Positions 50,012 to 58,931 of a stretch of DNA of 60,910 bases are shown piece by piece. The DNA is taken from the NCBI GenBank assembly GCA_937907455.1, contig CALESQ010000047.1:1-60910 (forward strand), in the 5' to 3' direction. Below the pieces are notes generated by a model. It worked only from the letters and a program-made list of their open reading frames with translations. It made no database searches and had not been told where the DNA came from. The translations under genes were made by a program, and so were the position numbers. Source of the stretch: an uncultured Caldilineales bacterium (GTDB taxonomy: Bacteria > Chloroflexota > Anaerolineae > JAAEKA01). Each line of letters starts with the position of its first letter. Positions within the stretch are counted from its first letter, which is position 1.

Positions 50012-51244
50012 ATGTCTTTTGCACAATTTGCCCTGGACGCGCGCCTGCAACAAGGTGTCGCGGCAATGGGCTTTACCGAGCCGACGCCGATTCAGGCAGC
50101 GGCAATTCCGCCTGCGCTGCAACAGCGCGACATTCTCGGTTCAGCCGAGACCGGCACCGGCAAAACCGCTGCCTATTTGTTGCCGGTGATGCAGCATTTG
50201 CTGGGGCCAACTACCAGACATCGCAAACAGGCTCCGCTGCCGCGTGTGCTGATACTTGTGCCCACGCGCGAGCTGGCCCTACAAGTGAACGAACATGCCG
50301 AACGCCTCGGCTCAAGCACTGGCCTAAGCGCCACGGCCGTATTTGGTGGTGTTTCGCTGGGCAACCAGGAAAAGGTGTTACGTCGCGGGGTTGATATTAT
50401 CATCGCCACCCCCGGCCGTCTGCTGGACCATGTACAGCGCAAGAATATTACCCTTACCGGCATTGAAATTTTCGTGCTGGACGAGGCCGACCGTATGTTG
50501 GATGTGGGTTTTTTGCCCGACATCCGCCGCGTAGCCAAAATGCTGCCCAAAAAACGTCAGACGATGCTTTTTTCGGCTACTTTGCAGCCGGTGTTGGAGC
50601 TGGCCAACGAGGTCACTCACAACCCCGTGCGCGTGGGTGTAGAGAAAACCGCAGCCCCCACGGTAATCGAGCAGACTCTGGTGCCAGTTCCGGAAAACCG
50701 TAAACAGCAGGCGCTGGAAAAACTGCTGCGTCAGGAAAAGATGGAAACCGTGCTGGTGTTCACCCGCACCAAACATCGGGCTGACCGTGTGGCGCGCAAT
50801 TTGCAGCGTGGAGGCATCCACGCTGCGGTGATTCACAGCAACCGGTCACAGAACCAGCGCATTGCTGCATTGCAAGCTTTTCGCAACGGTGATGTGCGCA
50901 TTTTGGTAGCTACCGACATTGCCGCGCGTGGCATTGATGTGGAAGGCGTATCACACGTAGTGAACTACGACATGCCCAGCCAGGCCGAGGACTACGTGCA
51001 TCGCATTGGTCGCACAGGTCGCGCCCAGATGGCCGGGGCCGCCTTCACGTTGATCACACCCGCTGATGAAGTAATGGTGCGTAAAGTAGAAACGATCCTC
51101 AAGCAGCGTATCAATCGCCACATGCTGGAGGGCATCAGCGACGCTGCGCCCACCACCGGCTTGCCCGACGTAGACACCCTGCGGCGTTATTTGGACGAGA
51201 AGCAGCGGGGAAGGAAACCAGGGGGAGCAGGGGTAGGCAAGTAG
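50012..51244 (+). CDS. DEAD-box ATP-dependent RNA helicase
   Basis: 410 residues. It has a Q-motif (FTEPTPIQAAAIPPAL), motif I (AETGTGKT), Ia (PTRELALQ), Ib (TPGRLLDH), II (DEAD), III (SAT), and the second RecA domain with VLVFTRTKHRAD, ATDIAARGIDV and HRIGRTGR. It has only a short basic tail. It is a RhlE-like core helicase, probably in ribosome assembly, mRNA decay or cold adaptation. An AGGAGG site precedes the ATG. Confidence 0.95.
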   Translation: MSFAQFALDARLQQGVAAMGFTEPTPIQAAAIPPALQQRDILGSAETGTGKTAAYLLPVMQHLLGPTTRHRKQAPLPRVLILVPTRELALQVNEHAERLGSSTGLSATAVFGGVSLGNQEKVLRRGVDIIIATPGRLLDHVQRKNITLTGIEIFVLDEADRMLDVGFLPDIRRVAKMLPKKRQTMLFSATLQPVLELANEVTHNPVRVGVEKTAAPTVIEQTLVPVPENRKQQALEKLLRQEKMETVLVFTRTKHRADRVARNLQRGGIHAAVIHSNRSQNQRIAALQAFRNGDVRILVATDIAARGIDVEGVSHVVNYDMPSQAEDYVHRIGRTGRAQMAGAAFTLITPADEVMVRKVETILKQRINRHMLEGISDAAPTTGLPDVDTLRRYLDEKQRGRKPGGAGVGK

Positions 51245-51301
51245 GCCGTTTGCGGCCGTACCGAAAACGTGCAGAGGGGAGTCAGGCAGGTAACCTTTTT
51301 C

Positions 51302-51436
51302 TTTGTCTGCCTGTCTCCCTGCCTGCCTGCTTGTCTACCTCCCTACCTGTCTACCTGTCTGCTTGTTTGTCTACCTCCCTACCTGTCTACCTGTCTACTT
51401 GTCTACTTGTCTCCCTCTCCCCCTCTCCCCCCTGCA
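51302..51436. repeat. Polypyrimidine low-complexity tract
   Basis: About 135 bp almost free of A and G on the plus strand, built from CTACCTGT, CTGCCTGC, CTGTCTAC and related 4- and 8-bp repeats, ending in C-rich CCCTCTCC. A purine-rich stretch (51205-51297) precedes it. It lies between convergent genes. The tract could form triplex or slipped DNA. No protein function is implied. Confidence 0.9.
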
Positions 51437-51447
51437 TTCGTACCTGC

Positions 51448-52644
51448 CTATTCCGTGTCCTCTTCCTTCGCCTTGCGTCGTTTGCGTTGCCACGAGTAGA
51501 AGGGCAGCATCACCGCCATGCTGGCTTCCTGCGCTTTGGTGCGCGCGGTTACTTGGGCCGACCACATGGCCGTGCGCATCTTATTGGCTTGTTGCTGCAA
51601 GCGTTCACGGATCGGCCAGTTCTCCACCAAAATCGCCTGTTCAGCGTCCGGTTTGGTTGGCTCCCAATGCAGCACCACCGTGCCCCACGTCATGCCTGAG
51701 CCGAAACCGGCCAGCACCACATGATCGCCTTCTTTGATACGGCCCTGCTCTGCGGCTTCAGCCAGCGCCAGGGGGATCGCCGCGGCTGAGGTGTTGCCGT
51801 AGCGATCAAGGTTCACCATCACCTTGCTGGGGTCGAGTTTCAAGCGGTTGGCTGTCATCTCGATGATGCGAATGTTCGACTGGTGCGGGATTAGCAGATC
51901 AATTTCGCTGAACGGCAGACCGCTGCTTTCTACCGCGTTTTGAATGCTGCGTGTCATGGTGCGCACAGCAAATTTGAACACGCGTTTGCCATCCATGTGC
52001 AGGTAATGCTCGCGTTTGTCCAGCACTTCCTGGTCAAACGGATGCACCGCGCCGCCACCCGGAAAGATCAACGCATCCCAATAGGAGCCGTCTGAACCAA
52101 GCTCAGAGGCCAGGATGCCGGTGGGTGCATGGCTGGCTTCCAGCAGCAGTGCGGCCGCGCCATCGCCAAACATGATAGCTGTGTTGCGATCGGTGTAATC
52201 AATAGCACTGGAGAGTTTTTCAGCCGCCACCACCAGCACACGCTCGTAGGCGCCGCTTTTGATAAACTGCGTGCCCGTGACCAGGGCGTAGATCGAACCG
52301 GTGCAGCCTGCGGTAAGGTCGAAAGCAGCCGCTTGCTTGGCTCCAAGCCGGTCTTGCAGCAAACTGGCCGCCGCGGGGCAAAAATAGTCGGGAGTCGAAG
52401 TGGCAAAGATGATCAAATTCAGGTCTTGCGGATCAACCCGGGCGCGCTGCAAGGCGACCTGAGCTGCGCGCAGGCCCATATCCACCGTGGTTTCACGCGG
52501 TTCGGCAATGCGGCGCTCGCGAATGCCGGTGTTATGCGTGATCCATTCATCATTGGTATCAACAATCTGTTGCAGATCGTAATTGGTCATGCGTCGCGCC
52601 GGAACATATTTGCCCCAGCCGGTGATGCGTGCATAGCGTTGCAT
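51448..52644 (-). CDS. fabH: Beta-ketoacyl-ACP synthase III with C-terminal extension
   Basis: 398 residues from an ATG with a GGAGG site. It has the Cys-His-Asn triad: FDLTAGCTGSIYAL (Cys114), IPHQSNIRI and DRYGNTSAAAIPLALAEA, plus GFGSGMTWGTVVLHW where FabH normally ends. It condenses acetyl- or acyl-CoA with malonyl-ACP to start fatty-acid synthesis. About 70 extra residues follow, with a predicted helix and a basic-acidic tail (SWQRKRRKAKEEDTE), which is unusual for FabH. Confidence 0.93.
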   Translation of the reverse strand: MQRYARITGWGKYVPARRMTNYDLQQIVDTNDEWITHNTGIRERRIAEPRETTVDMGLRAAQVALQRARVDPQDLNLIIFATSTPDYFCPAAASLLQDRLGAKQAAAFDLTAGCTGSIYALVTGTQFIKSGAYERVLVVAAEKLSSAIDYTDRNTAIMFGDGAAALLLEASHAPTGILASELGSDGSYWDALIFPGGGAVHPFDQEVLDKREHYLHMDGKRVFKFAVRTMTRSIQNAVESSGLPFSEIDLLIPHQSNIRIIEMTANRLKLDPSKVMVNLDRYGNTSAAAIPLALAEAAEQGRIKEGDHVVLAGFGSGMTWGTVVLHWEPTKPDAEQAILVENWPIRERLQQQANKMRTAMWSAQVTARTKAQEASMAVMLPFYSWQRKRRKAKEEDTE

Positions 52645-52753
52645 TATAAAAAAACCTCCGATAACAACCGAATTTAAACAAAACAACAGACGGCACGGCC
52701 CGCTTTGCCGGAAAGCAAAGGGGCAACGCTGCCGCCTGCTGGGAATGACGGTA

Positions 52754-53140
52754 TTATAACTGAGAGCGTCCGCGATACCAAGCCACTACACCGATTGCGC
52801 CTACTGCCACAGAAACACCCGAGGCCGTGGCCGCAGTCAATTTCCAGTGGGTACGCAGTTGCACCAGAATCATGCTGCGCCACCCTTGCCGCTGCATAGC
52901 TGTGGTCATCAGGCTTTGGCGCAGGTCTTCGCGAAAAGCTACCCGCATGGGTGCGGGGGTAAGGGTTTCGTGCAGCAGGTTGTCCAGTTGGCTAAGCTGC
53001 TCAAACTCAGCGCGCACGTCCGGGGTGAGTTGTGCGGCGAGCTGGGCGGCATCATCCTGCTCGGCCAATGGCAGGCCGTACAGCGCGTACAACTCTTCAA
53101 GACTCTGTTTGTTCATACGGTCTTTGTCGTGTGGATCCAT
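52754..53140 (-). CDS. Small single-pass membrane protein, possible anti-sigma factor
   Basis: 128 residues. The N-terminal three quarters is soluble and helical (LEELYALYGLPLAEQDDAAQ, LTPDVRAEFEQLSQL, PAPMRVAFREDLRQSL); one membrane helix lies near the C-terminus (about 101-121). I recognise no named domain. It is the third gene of ECF sigma, degV and this one, and is 3 bp after degV. Cytoplasmic-helical plus one membrane helix next to a sigma gene suggests an anti-sigma role, which is inference. An alternative ATG is at 53116. Confidence 0.6.
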   Translation of the reverse strand: MDPHDKDRMNKQSLEELYALYGLPLAEQDDAAQLAAQLTPDVRAEFEQLSQLDNLLHETLTPAPMRVAFREDLRQSLMTTAMQRQGWRSMILVQLRTHWKLTAATASGVSVAVGAIGVVAWYRGRSQL

Positions 53141-53143
53141 CGG

Positions 53144-53989
53144 TCAAAGCTCAGGATAAAAGGCAATTCCCAAAGTACCAACACCTAAATTTACTACCAG
53201 CGAAGTAGCCAGGGGGCAAATCAGGGCCTGGCGACAGTCTAGCGTTTGCTGAATCTGAGCCAAAAGCGCCTGCGCGCCGACGGGGTCTTCTGCATGTACC
53301 ACTGCCAGCTTCAGGGGACGGCCTGCGGCGTGTTGTGCGGCCAGGGCGGTCAGCCGTTCCAGGGCTGCGCGACGGCTGCGTACGCGCTCACTCATTTCCA
53401 GTACACCGTCATTCAGGGTGATCAGCGGCTTGATTTGCAACATGGCGGCGAAGCTGCTTTGCAGCGCTCCGACGCGGCCACTCATGCGGGCATATTTCAG
53501 GGTGTCCAGGTAAAACAGAATACGCACCGTGGGGCGAATAGCTTCCCAGCGTGCCAGCACCTCGGCGCTGCCTGCTCCGGCAGCTAGCATTTCACAGGCT
53601 TCTTCCACCATAAAGGCCATCGCGGTGGAGCCGCAAAGCGAGTCGAAGACGTGGACTTTCACTTCGTCGCGCACGATGTCTGCGGCCATCTGTGCCGAAC
53701 GCACCGTACCACTGAGCTTGCCGGTGACGTGAATCGAAAGGATTTCGCGCGCGCCTTCGGCCGCCAATTGCCGGTAAGCCAGTACAAAATCGCTGGGCGC
53801 GGGCTGAGAGGTTTTGGGCACAATGCCCAGCTCATCTACTTTGCGATAAAATTCGTGGTAACCCAGGGTGACCCCTTCCTGATACTCATCGCTGCCGAAG
53901 AAGAGATGGATCGGCACAATGTGTACGCCCAGCTCAGCCAGCCGGGCCGGAGGAAAATCACAGGTAGAGTCGCTGACAATGCGGATCAT
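53144..53989 (-). CDS. DegV-family fatty-acid-binding protein
   Basis: 281 residues. It begins MIRIVSDSTCDFPPARLAEL, with later PKTSQPAPSDFVLAYRQL, ILSIHVTGKLSGTVRSAQMA, VHVFDSLCGSTAMAF and a closing LVVNLGVGTLGIAFY. DegV (FakB-type) proteins bind a fatty acid and present it to the FakA kinase. No fakA (DAK-domain) gene is adjacent. It lies between the sigma gene and the small membrane protein in one operon. Confidence 0.93.
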   Translation of the reverse strand: MIRIVSDSTCDFPPARLAELGVHIVPIHLFFGSDEYQEGVTLGYHEFYRKVDELGIVPKTSQPAPSDFVLAYRQLAAEGAREILSIHVTGKLSGTVRSAQMAADIVRDEVKVHVFDSLCGSTAMAFMVEEACEMLAAGAGSAEVLARWEAIRPTVRILFYLDTLKYARMSGRVGALQSSFAAMLQIKPLITLNDGVLEMSERVRSRRAALERLTALAAQHAAGRPLKLAVVHAEDPVGAQALLAQIQQTLDCRQALICPLATSLVVNLGVGTLGIAFYPEL

Positions 53990-54013
53990 AGGAATCTCGT
54001 TGACAGATGGCTT

Positions 54014-54628
54014 TTATAGGAAGCCGCATTTTTGCAGATCTTCACGGAGCGACAGCAGGGTGCGATGATACAACGATTTGATGGCACCTTCGCTGCGTCC
54101 CATGATTTCGCCAATTGCGGCATTGGGCAAGGCATGGTTGAATTTCAGCACAATCAGTTGCTGGCGGTCATCGGGCAAACGACGAATGGCGCTCAGCAGG
54201 GCCGAACGCGTCTCAGAGGCTTCGGCGGCACGTTCCGGGTTGATGGCACCGTGCGGCAAATGTGCCTGATCTTCCAGCGCTAATTCCTGACGCCGGCTGC
54301 CATCGCGATGCCAGTTGGCAACCAGGTTATGTGCAATGCGGTATAGCCAGGCTGAAAAAGGCACGCCACGGTGATCGAATCGGTTGATGTGGTCCAGCGC
54401 TTTGTGAAAGGTACGTGCTGTCAGATCTTCTGCTTCCTGCTGGTTGCCGGTGCGATAGTAGATGTAGTTGTAGATACGCTCTACGTAGCGTTCGTACAGC
54501 GCGCCGAAGGCTTCAGCACTTTGCTTGGCCTGCTCGATCAGAAGGATTTCTGCCTGCTGGTCGGGAGCGGGTTGCAATGCACCATCGGCTGCGTCGTCAG
54601 AAACGGCTTGCAGCACAGCGTCATTCAT
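54014..54628 (-). CDS. ECF-type RNA polymerase sigma factor
   Basis: 204 residues from the ATG at 54628. Region 2 reads ALYERYVERIYNYIYYRTG, EAEDLTARTFHKALDHI and FSAWLYRIAHNLVANWHRD; region 4 reads LPDDRQQLIVLKFNHALPN and EIMGRSEGAIKSLYHRTL. A 35-residue N-terminal extension is present. It heads an operon with a DegV protein and a possible anti-sigma factor. Confidence 0.92.
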   Translation of the reverse strand: MNDAVLQAVSDDAADGALQPAPDQQAEILLIEQAKQSAEAFGALYERYVERIYNYIYYRTGNQQEAEDLTARTFHKALDHINRFDHRGVPFSAWLYRIAHNLVANWHRDGSRRQELALEDQAHLPHGAINPERAAEASETRSALLSAIRRLPDDRQQLIVLKFNHALPNAAIGEIMGRSEGAIKSLYHRTLLSLREDLQKCGFL

Positions 54629-54793
54629 GGCAGCACCATCGCAACGCGCGCAGGCGACCAGTATCGGTAACTTAACATAGTGGCAGTAATAATTTCTGGC
54701 ATTATCTACAACACTCAACAAGTAGGCTGGTTGCGGGCAACCTGAGAAATTTCTCAGCTATCATAAGCACCAGACGGTATTTGGGCAAATCGT

Positions 54794-54826
54794 AAAAAAA
54801 GCAGAGGCGCAATAGTGCGCCTCTGC
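54794..54826 (-). terminator. Terminator of folE
   Basis: GCAGAGGCGC (54801-54810) and GCGCCTCTGC (54817-54826), a perfect 10-bp stem with a 6-nt loop; the A-tract at 54794-54800 gives a U-run on the minus strand. It lies 20 bp past the folE stop. Confidence 0.93.
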
Positions 54827-54845
54827 AGGGTCAAGTGCCGGTAAG

Positions 54846-55514
54846 TTAAAGTTTGCCGCTGCGGGCAACATGGTGCAGAAATTCGTCGCGCGTTTGTAAA
54901 TTGTGTTTAAAGCTGCCCAACATGGCGCTGGTGGTCATGCGGGCGTTGGCTTTTTTCACCCCGCGCATGGCAGCGCACAGGTGCTGGCCTTCAACCACTA
55001 CGGCTACACCCTGTGGTTGCAAGGTTTCCTGCAAAAAGTCGGCGATCTGCTGCGTCATGCGTTCCTGCACCTGTAAGCGCCGGGCAAACATCTCTACAAT
55101 GCGCGGGATCTTGCTCAAGCCGATGACTTTGCCGCTGGGGATATAGGCTACGTGTGCCTTGCCATAAAAGGGCAGCAGGTGGTGCTCGCATAGGCTGAAA
55201 AAGTCAATATCCTTCACCAGCACCATTTCGTCGTAATTTACGTCGAACACTGCATTGTTGATGAGATCGGTGACGTTGACGTGATAGCCAGATGTTAACT
55301 CGGCGTAGGCTTTGGCTACACGGCGTGGCGTAGCCAGCAGCCCCTGACGCTGTAGATCTTCACCGATGGCGTGCAGAATGTGGCGCACGGCGTCTTCCAC
55401 CACGCCCTGCTCGTTGCTGCTTTGCGTTTCCAGGTGGACTTCATCTTCAATCGGGTCGCGAAAATTTTGTTGCAGCAGGTCATAGACCTGGTTATTAATA
55501 GCAAGCGCAGTCAT
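54846..55514 (-). CDS. folE: GTP cyclohydrolase I
   Basis: 222 residues, slightly long at the N-terminus. Zinc and active-site motifs are FFSLCEHHLLPFYGKAHVAY, GLSKIPRIVEMFARRLQVQE, VVVEGQHLCAAMRGVKKANA and TTSAMLGSF. It converts GTP to 7,8-dihydroneopterin triphosphate, the first step of folate synthesis. It is divergent from folB-folK-lysA and shares a palindromic intergenic region with them. Confidence 0.97.
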   Translation of the reverse strand: MTALAINNQVYDLLQQNFRDPIEDEVHLETQSSNEQGVVEDAVRHILHAIGEDLQRQGLLATPRRVAKAYAELTSGYHVNVTDLINNAVFDVNYDEMVLVKDIDFFSLCEHHLLPFYGKAHVAYIPSGKVIGLSKIPRIVEMFARRLQVQERMTQQIADFLQETLQPQGVAVVVEGQHLCAAMRGVKKANARMTTSAMLGSFKHNLQTRDEFLHHVARSGKL

Positions 55515-55582
55515 TCTTAGTTTGAATCCTTTCAGGTCCCAACAAAGAGAGGGGTTTCACAGAGTTGTTGGGTTTCTTATCG

Positions 55583-55601
55583 TACAATACACTGTATTAT
55601 A
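55583..55601. promoter_or_regulatory. Palindromic operator in the folE-folB divergent region
   Basis: TACAATACACTGTATTATA is a 9-1-9 palindrome with a single mismatched pair. It overlaps a minus-strand TATAAT (55596-55601, for folE) and a plus-strand TACAAT (55583-55588), so a bound regulator could control both sides. The regulator is unknown. Confidence 0.6.
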
Positions 55602-55688
55602 CTGACCCATCGGCCTTATTCCAGTCAGATTGGTCACAATTATCTACAGACAGCGTTGCCTGGCTGTTTGCTGCAAGGAGTTTCAACC

Positions 55689-56069
55689 ATGACCGAGGAT
55701 CGTATCGAAATCCATGATCTGTTGGTGCGCTGCATTATTGGCATCAACCCGGAAGAGCGTGTCAAGAAACAGGACGTTATTGTCAATCTGACCTTGTTTG
55801 GCGATATGCGCCGCGCCGCGGCCAGCGATGATATTGCCGACGCCGTCAACTATAAAACCCTCACCAAGCGGGTGTTTGATCACCTGGAGGAGTCGAGCTA
55901 TTTCCTGGTGGAGAAGATGGCGCACGTTATTGCACAGATCGCTATTGAGGAATTTGGCGTGCAGCGGGTTGTTGTCAGTGTGGAAAAGCCGGGCGCACTG
56001 CGCTTTGCCCGTTCGGTCGGCGTGGTGATTGAGCGTAGCGCTGCTGATTTTGCCCTGCCCCCGGCCTGA
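55689..56069 (+). CDS. folB: Dihydroneopterin aldolase
   Basis: 126 residues from an ATG with an AAGGAG site. IEIHDLLVRCIIGINPEER and DAVNYKTLTKRVFDHLEESS, VEKMAHVIAQ are family signatures; the acid catalytic Lys is expected in VSVEKPGALRFARSV. It cleaves dihydroneopterin to 6-hydroxymethyl-dihydropterin. First gene of folB-folK-lysA. Confidence 0.95.
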   Translation: MTEDRIEIHDLLVRCIIGINPEERVKKQDVIVNLTLFGDMRRAAASDDIADAVNYKTLTKRVFDHLEESSYFLVEKMAHVIAQIAIEEFGVQRVVVSVEKPGALRFARSVGVVIERSAADFALPPA

Positions 56070-56086
56070 GCACCCTTGTTGCTGCC

Positions 56087-56602
56087 ATGAATACAGCCTA
56101 TATTTCGCTTGGCTCCAACATCCGCAAGGAATACAACTTGCCCGCAGCCGTGCGTCTGTTGGCCGCACATGGTGATTTGCTGGCTGTTTCGGCTATCTAT
56201 GAAACAGCGCCGGTTGGCAACCCCCGTGACCCCAGCTTTTTCAACGCGGCCCTGAGCCTGCGTACACCGCTGTTGCCGCCACAGCTGAAAAGCGAGGTGC
56301 TGGCGCAGATCGAAGCGCAACTTGGTCGGCAGCGCACAGCCGATCCCAACGCAGCCCGCACCGTGGACCTGGATATTGCTTTGTTTAACGAGCAAACCTG
56401 GGCCTGGGACAAGTATCGCATTCCCGATCCGGATATCCTGCGTTTTGCCCATGTGGCCGTGCCGTTGGCTGAGATCGCGCCCGATTATCGGCTTCCTGCC
56501 ACCGGTGAGATTCTGGCTGCGGTGGCGGCACGGCTGAGCGCTGCTCTGCCCGCGCCGCTGCTCCGTCGTGCTGATCTGAATTTGTGGCCTACCCATGAAT
56601 GA
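56087..56602 (+). CDS. folK: 2-amino-4-hydroxy-6-hydroxymethyldihydropteridine pyrophosphokinase
   Basis: 171 residues. YISLGSNI, ETAPVGNPRDPSFFNAAL, RTADPNAARTVDLDIALFN (R...D-D box), and the C-terminal PDPDILRFAHVAVPLAEIAP match HPPK. It activates the pterin with ATP for FolP. The last 8 bp overlap lysA. No folP lies nearby. Confidence 0.95.
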   Translation: MNTAYISLGSNIRKEYNLPAAVRLLAAHGDLLAVSAIYETAPVGNPRDPSFFNAALSLRTPLLPPQLKSEVLAQIEAQLGRQRTADPNAARTVDLDIALFNEQTWAWDKYRIPDPDILRFAHVAVPLAEIAPDYRLPATGEILAAVAARLSAALPAPLLRRADLNLWPTHE

Positions 56603-57917
56603 TCCCGCAACTTTGCTGCCCCTTACCGCCAGCCGCAACCCAGACGGCGCGCTGCTGATCGGCGGCTGTGCCTTGCCCGATCTGGCAGAACGCTTCGGCA
56701 CTCCGCTCTATGTTTATGATGCGGCCACGCTGCACGCGCAGGCTCAAGCCTATCACGCGGCGCTGGCTGCCTATCCAGGTCCCAGCCGCGTGACCTATGC
56801 CGCCAAGGCGTGGCTATGCACGGCTACCGCGCAATGGGCGCAGGCCGCGCATCTGGGGCTGGATGTGGTATCCGCGGGCGAGCTGGCGATTGCGCTGGCT
56901 GCTGGCTTTGTCGCGGGTGATATTCACCTGCATGGCAACAACAAGAATGCGGCTACGCTGGTGGCCGCGCTGGAGGCTGGTGTCGGCTGCGTTGTGGTGG
57001 ATCATGCGGCCGAATTGGCGCTGCTGCACGATCTGGCCGCAGCTCGCGGCCAGCGGCAGCGCATCTGGTTGCGCGTAAACCCTGCGGTGGAGGCGGCCAC
57101 GCACAGCCACACCCGCACCGGCCATGCTGCCTCGAAGTTCGGCGTGGCCCTGCATGACGGCAGTGCTGAGGTGTTGGCAGGCGCGGCGCTTGCTCTGCCG
57201 TGGGTAGAGTTGACCGGCCTGCATTGTCATATCGGCAGCCAGTTGTTTGACCCCGGCCCGCTGGCGCGGGCTGCGGGTTTGCTGGTTGATTTGGCGGCGC
57301 GGCTGCATCAGACTGTCGGCTGGCAGCCCGTAGCTCTCAGCGTGGGTGGGGGATGGGGCGCGGCTTATACGGTTGATCAGGCCGCAGCGCTGCCGCCGCT
57401 GGCTGACTATGTGGTCGCAGTGGTCGAGGCCGTTGTTGCGGGTTGTGGCCGCGCTGCTTTGCCTTTGCCGCAACTGGTGCTGGAACCGGGGCGCAGCCTG
57501 GTGGCGCGCGGTGGTGTGGCTGTGTACCGTGTGGGCGCACTCAAGCAGGCAGGTGAAACGCGCTATGCCTTTGTGGATGGAGGATTGGCTGATAACCCGC
57601 GCCCGGCGCTTTATGGCGCGGCGTACAGCGTCCTGCTGGCGAATCGCCGTGACGAGGGCGATCTTCAAACGGTTGACATTGCAGGCCCCTACTGCGAAAG
57701 CGGTGATGTATTGCTGCGCGGTGCAGTGTTGCCGCGGTTGCGTGCCGGTGATTTGCTGGCAGTGCCTGCTGCTGGGGCCTATCAGCTCAGCATGGCCGGT
57801 AACTACAACGCTGCGCTGCGTCCCGCGGTGGTGTGGGTAGAACGGGGCCGGGCGTTACTGATCCAGCGCCGCGAAACCCTGGCGGATCTGCTGAGGCGCG
57901 ACCTGATCGAGGTTTAG
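56595..57917 (+). CDS. lysA: Diaminopimelate decarboxylase
   Basis: 440 residues of fold-type III. PLP lysine in RVTYAAKAWLC, GLDVVSAGEL, HGNNKNAATL, LHCHIGSQLFDPGP, LSVGGGWG, LVLEPGRSLVA and GPYCESGDVLLR. It converts meso-diaminopimelate to lysine. The adjoining folate genes are not functionally related; the 8-bp overlap with folK shows translational coupling. Its stop overlaps the convergent hydrolase gene by 4 bp. Confidence 0.96.
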   Translation: MNDPATLLPLTASRNPDGALLIGGCALPDLAERFGTPLYVYDAATLHAQAQAYHAALAAYPGPSRVTYAAKAWLCTATAQWAQAAHLGLDVVSAGELAIALAAGFVAGDIHLHGNNKNAATLVAALEAGVGCVVVDHAAELALLHDLAAARGQRQRIWLRVNPAVEAATHSHTRTGHAASKFGVALHDGSAEVLAGAALALPWVELTGLHCHIGSQLFDPGPLARAAGLLVDLAARLHQTVGWQPVALSVGGGWGAAYTVDQAAALPPLADYVVAVVEAVVAGCGRAALPLPQLVLEPGRSLVARGGVAVYRVGALKQAGETRYAFVDGGLADNPRPALYGAAYSVLLANRRDEGDLQTVDIAGPYCESGDVLLRGAVLPRLRAGDLLAVPAAGAYQLSMAGNYNAALRPAVVWVERGRALLIQRRETLADLLRRDLIEV

Positions 57918-58699
57918 TCCGGCATCGAATACGAGTTTGTTTGCAAAAACAGGCTGATGCGTGCGGCTACCTCTTCCGGTGCTTCCAGCGGCAGCATGTG
58001 ACCGCAACGTGGTACAATTGTCAGCTCGGCGCGGGGCAGGGTTTGTGCCAGGTACTCACTGAATTTTGGGGGTGTCATTTGATCTTCTGCGCCGCAGAGT
58101 ACCAACGCCGGTGTGGCAAGCCGCGCGGTATCAGCGCGGCGGTCAAAGCGGTCACATGCCACGAAGTCGTTGTAGAGTACGTCGGGGTTGTTGGCCAGCG
58201 TGTGTTGCACGTACAGCCGCTTGAGTTGGGTCGGGCTACCGGGCGCGTAGACCCAATCGGCCAGCAGTCGGGCTACGCCGCTCAGGTCGCTGTGGATGCC
58301 GCTCAGCACTGCGGGAGCTACCCGCAGCCGCGCTCCCGTGCCCACCAACACCATGCCTGCCAACCGTTGCGGGTAGTGTAAGGCAAACTCCTGCACAATA
58401 GCTCCGCCCATTGAGTGACCGGCCAGCACTACCTGCGTCAACCCCATCTGCTGGCAAAAACTGTGGACTACATCGCAATACGCAGCAATGCTGTCGCGCC
58501 CAGGTCCGGTTGATTGGCCGTGTCCTGGCAAGTCCAAGGCGTAGACTGTGTATTCTGGCAGGCGGCGCAGGGCCGCGGGCCAGTGCATGGACGTGCCCCC
58601 TGCGCCATGGATCAGCAGCAGCGGGGGCTTGCGTTTTGTCAGGTCGTTGGCGCTTAGGCGGTAGGAGAGGAATTGGTTTTCGATGAAAAGGCGCGGCAT
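57914..58699 (-). CDS. Alpha/beta hydrolase
   Basis: 261 residues from ATG 58699. PPLLLIHGAGGTSMHWPAAL (oxyanion), LAGHSMGGAIVQEF (nucleophile Ser), LVLCGAEDQMTPP (Asp) and IVPRCGHMLPLEAPEEV (His) form a canonical triad. It could be an esterase, lipase, or C-C hydrolase; the substrate is not inferable. Longer upstream frames are low-complexity and not used. Confidence 0.88.
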   Translation of the reverse strand: MPRLFIENQFLSYRLSANDLTKRKPPLLLIHGAGGTSMHWPAALRRLPEYTVYALDLPGHGQSTGPGRDSIAAYCDVVHSFCQQMGLTQVVLAGHSMGGAIVQEFALHYPQRLAGMVLVGTGARLRVAPAVLSGIHSDLSGVARLLADWVYAPGSPTQLKRLYVQHTLANNPDVLYNDFVACDRFDRRADTARLATPALVLCGAEDQMTPPKFSEYLAQTLPRAELTIVPRCGHMLPLEAPEEVAARISLFLQTNSYSMPD

Positions 58700-58931
58700 G
58701 GCTGATTTCCGTATGCGGGTGAGAAAGGCGAGCCAGCAGGTGCGGGCTGATGCAAAACTTGGGGATCTGTTTTGCTTGACTTGTGGCATTATAGCATTGC
58801 ACAGGGTCGCACGAAAATCATGTTGCACTGGCAGGTCTCTCAGGGCCTGGCGGAGCTTTCCCAGCGGCTGAGGTCGCTTCGTGCTGTGAGGCAGTGAACG
58901 GAATTCACCGGCCATCCTGTCCGTTTGGACG

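Noticed and set aside
51250..51737. Proteins from the polypyrimidine tract.
   Set aside because: Frames give only low-complexity Leu/Ser/Thr/Cys/Pro repeats driven by the DNA.
52680..52750. Third and further copies of the dispersed repeat, here and near 49080 and 58830.
   Set aside because: Only short fragments such as GTCATTCC are shared; similarity is too weak without an alignment.
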